Below, one piece after another: positions 62,496-64,000 of a stretch of 64,000 nt of DNA (positions within the stretch are counted from its first letter, which is position 1; each line of letters begins with the position of its first letter). The notes under the pieces are model-generated. The model did not search any database. It was not told the DNA's origin and saw only the letters and a program-made list of their open reading frames with translations. The translations under genes were made by a program, and so were the position numbers. This DNA comes from Bin55 sp965203735 (lineage in GTDB: Bacteria > Pseudomonadota > Gammaproteobacteria > Pseudomonadales > Azotimanducaceae): the NCBI GenBank assembly GCA_965203735.1, contig OZ241909.1, positions 2,852,001 to 2,916,000 on the forward strand, in the 5' to 3' direction.

Positions 62496-63509
62496 ATGCT
62501 CAAATACCTGAGCCGCAGGCTGCTCTTTGCCATTCCGACTCTGCTCGCGATCAGCTTTGTGCTTTTCGCGCTGTTGGATTTAGCGCCAAACGATCCCACA
62601 GGTGACCTGCCCCTCACGATACCACCCGAGGTTCGCGAGGAAATACGCGAATCCTTGGGACTCAACGAACCGTTTCACATCCGTTACCTCAAGTGGTTGG
62701 AGCAGTTCTTCATCAATGAACCTCTTAACTTCATAGAACAAACGACAGGTCTGACAATAGGTGACTCAAGCTCACGCTTCCGAGTCCGCTCGTGGCTAAC
62801 TCGAAGCCCTGTGGTCGACCTGATAATTGAAAGATTGCCGCAGACACTGTGGGTTGTTGGACTTTCCTATGTGGTGGGCATTCTCATCGCGTTGCCAATA
62901 GGAGTAATTTCGGCATACAAGCAATACAGCTGGTTCGACCAGATCGGTACGTTTGTCTCGATGATTGGATTTTCTGTGCCCACGTTCTTTACTGGTGTTG
63001 TAGCAATCGTCATCTTTAGTGCGTGGTTGGGTTGGTTGCCTTCCATCTACGACACGACTCATCAGGTCACAGACCTTCCGAGCTTCTGGACACAGGTCAA
63101 ACAGATGGCCATGCCGGTGATGGTTTTGGCGTTTTACAACGCCGCTCAACTAAGTCGATTCATGAGGGCTTCCGTACTCGAAAACATCAATCTGGACTAC
63201 GTACGGACAGCAAGAGCCAAGGGACTACGCGATCGAGCAATCCTTGTCGGTCACATACTTCGCAACAGCTTGATTCCGGTCGTCACGATGATTGCATTAG
63301 GCGTTCCCACGATCTTTAGCGGAGCGATCGTCACTGAACAAATTTTTCGAGTCAACGGGCTAGGACAATTGCTTATCGTTGCGATTCAAGGGGGAGATAT
63401 TCCCCTTGTTCAGACGCTTACATTTATTTTTGCCATTTTGATCGTCCTGTTCAATTTGGTTGCCGACATTCTCTACGGGATTCTCGATCCCCGTATCCGT
63501 TACTCCTAG
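62496..63509 (+). CDS. Peptide ABC transporter permease (DppB/OppB type)
   Basis: 337 residues from ATG. The N-terminus YLSRRLLFAIPTLLAISFVLFALLDLAPNDP is the conserved start of the DppB family (helix about 9-30). About six membrane helices in total; the coupling EAA loop is DYVRTARAKGLRDRAILVGHILRNSLIPVVT. It forms the inner-membrane channel with the following DppC-type permease. It is 23 bases after the binding-protein gene, in one operon. Confidence 0.94.
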   Translation: MLKYLSRRLLFAIPTLLAISFVLFALLDLAPNDPTGDLPLTIPPEVREEIRESLGLNEPFHIRYLKWLEQFFINEPLNFIEQTTGLTIGDSSSRFRVRSWLTRSPVVDLIIERLPQTLWVVGLSYVVGILIALPIGVISAYKQYSWFDQIGTFVSMIGFSVPTFFTGVVAIVIFSAWLGWLPSIYDTTHQVTDLPSFWTQVKQMAMPVMVLAFYNAAQLSRFMRASVLENINLDYVRTARAKGLRDRAILVGHILRNSLIPVVTMIALGVPTIFSGAIVTEQIFRVNGLGQLLIVAIQGGDIPLVQTLTFIFAILIVLFNLVADILYGILDPRIRYS

Positions 63510-63518
63510 GTGATGTAA

Positions 63519-64000
63519 ATGGCATTCGCGGGACAACACGAGCAAGCGCTATTAAGTGCACGGCAGCATCCATCTCCATGGATGATTGTCTGGATCGCGC
63601 TTCGCAGTCACAAAGGGGCGTTGATCGGTGCCGGAGTCTTCTCGTTCATCGTCCTGTCTGTGTTGCTTGGTCCGTTTCTGTGGCACATCGATCCACAAGA
63701 ACTCGACATCACGGCTCGCAATCTTGGACCTTCATTCTCACACCCCTTTGGAACAGACAACTTGGGGCGCGACATGCTGGCTCAAGTTCTTGCAGGAGGC
63801 CGGATCGCGCTGGCTGTGGGATTTACAGCGATGTTGCTTTCGCTCGTTTTGGGAACAGCGATAGGGGTACTTGCGGGATTCTTTAAGCGATTGGACGGAC
63901 CCCTTATGCGGCTAACAGACCTGTTTCTCGCGTTGCCGCTGCTTCCGCTGCTTCTCGTAATCATCATGCTCTTTCGCGATACGCTTCGAGCCAGCTTTGG
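63519..64000 (+). CDS. Peptide ABC transporter permease (DppC/OppC type), 3' end outside window
   Basis: The frame opens at ATG 63519 with AGGTGA about eight bases upstream and stays open to the last base (160 codons visible). It starts MAFAGQHEQALLSARQHPSP, then has the DppC N-terminal helix (GALIGAGVFSFIVLSVLLGPFLW) and the family motif HPFGTDNLGRDMLAQVLAGGRIALAVGF, followed by further helices. It is the partner of the upstream DppB-type permease. ATPase genes (DppD/F) should follow outside the window. Confidence 0.93.
   Translation, partial: MAFAGQHEQALLSARQHPSPWMIVWIALRSHKGALIGAGVFSFIVLSVLLGPFLWHIDPQELDITARNLGPSFSHPFGTDNLGRDMLAQVLAGGRIALAVGFTAMLLSLVLGTAIGVLAGFFKRLDGPLMRLTDLFLALPLLPLLLVIIMLFRDTLRASF

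Overview
The window looks like a chromosomal segment of an uncultured gammaproteobacterium, with mid-range GC and frequent GTG/TTG starts. The main evidence is a long block in the order known from pseudomonads and, in part, E. coli. Read from high to low coordinates it runs lolC-lolD-lolE, (galU), exbB-exbD-msbA-lpxK-kdsB, (SDR), murB, rne, rluC, maf, yceD-rpmF-plsX-fabD-fabG-acpP-fabF-mltG-tmk-holB (about 49.3 kb down to 25.6 kb). Bifunctional MnmC, PepQ and an RNase E with a long disordered tail agree with this. Genus-level placement is not possible from sequence reading alone. All family calls come from motifs and remembered family sequences; no database search was run.

Region 1 (1-17.4 kb) is accessory. 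Four paralogous membrane-anchored alpha-solenoid proteins built of repeated W-A-x-x-D-P units lie in two tandem pairs (1-3974 and 13666-17385). A decayed tail of a further copy and duplicated 3' flanks lie beside the first pair. Between the pairs are two ABC half-exporters, an S33-type hydrolase, an ECF sigma factor fused to an unknown C-terminal domain, a HAD hydrolase and a cytoplasmic thioredoxin-fold protein. No function is assigned to the solenoids.

Region 2 (17.6-25.6 kb) holds a minus-strand operon for a three-subunit molybdenum hydroxylase (FAD, 2Fe-2S and Mo subunits), followed by a MoaD/ThiS-like sulfur carrier and a PfkB kinase. Next come pepQ and a phytanoyl-CoA dioxygenase cassette, bounded on the far side by a second, truncated pepQ 3' end.

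Region 3 (25.6-49.3 kb) is the conserved housekeeping block: fatty acid and phospholipid synthesis, lipoprotein and lipid A export, Kdo and peptidoglycan precursor synthesis, and RNA processing. fabH, pabC, comEC and the small genes often found in this block are absent at their usual places.

Region 4 (49.4-64 kb) contains apbE, a periplasmic cyclophilin, a membrane-tethered cold-shock-domain protein and argS, which appears to start at AUU behind a good Shine-Dalgarno sequence. It continues with a delta-9-type desaturase divergent from a second phytanoyl-CoA dioxygenase, a deoxyribosyltransferase-like protein, a Tat-exported small protein, a rhodanese, mnmC and a dpp/opp-type peptide ABC transporter that runs off the end of the window.
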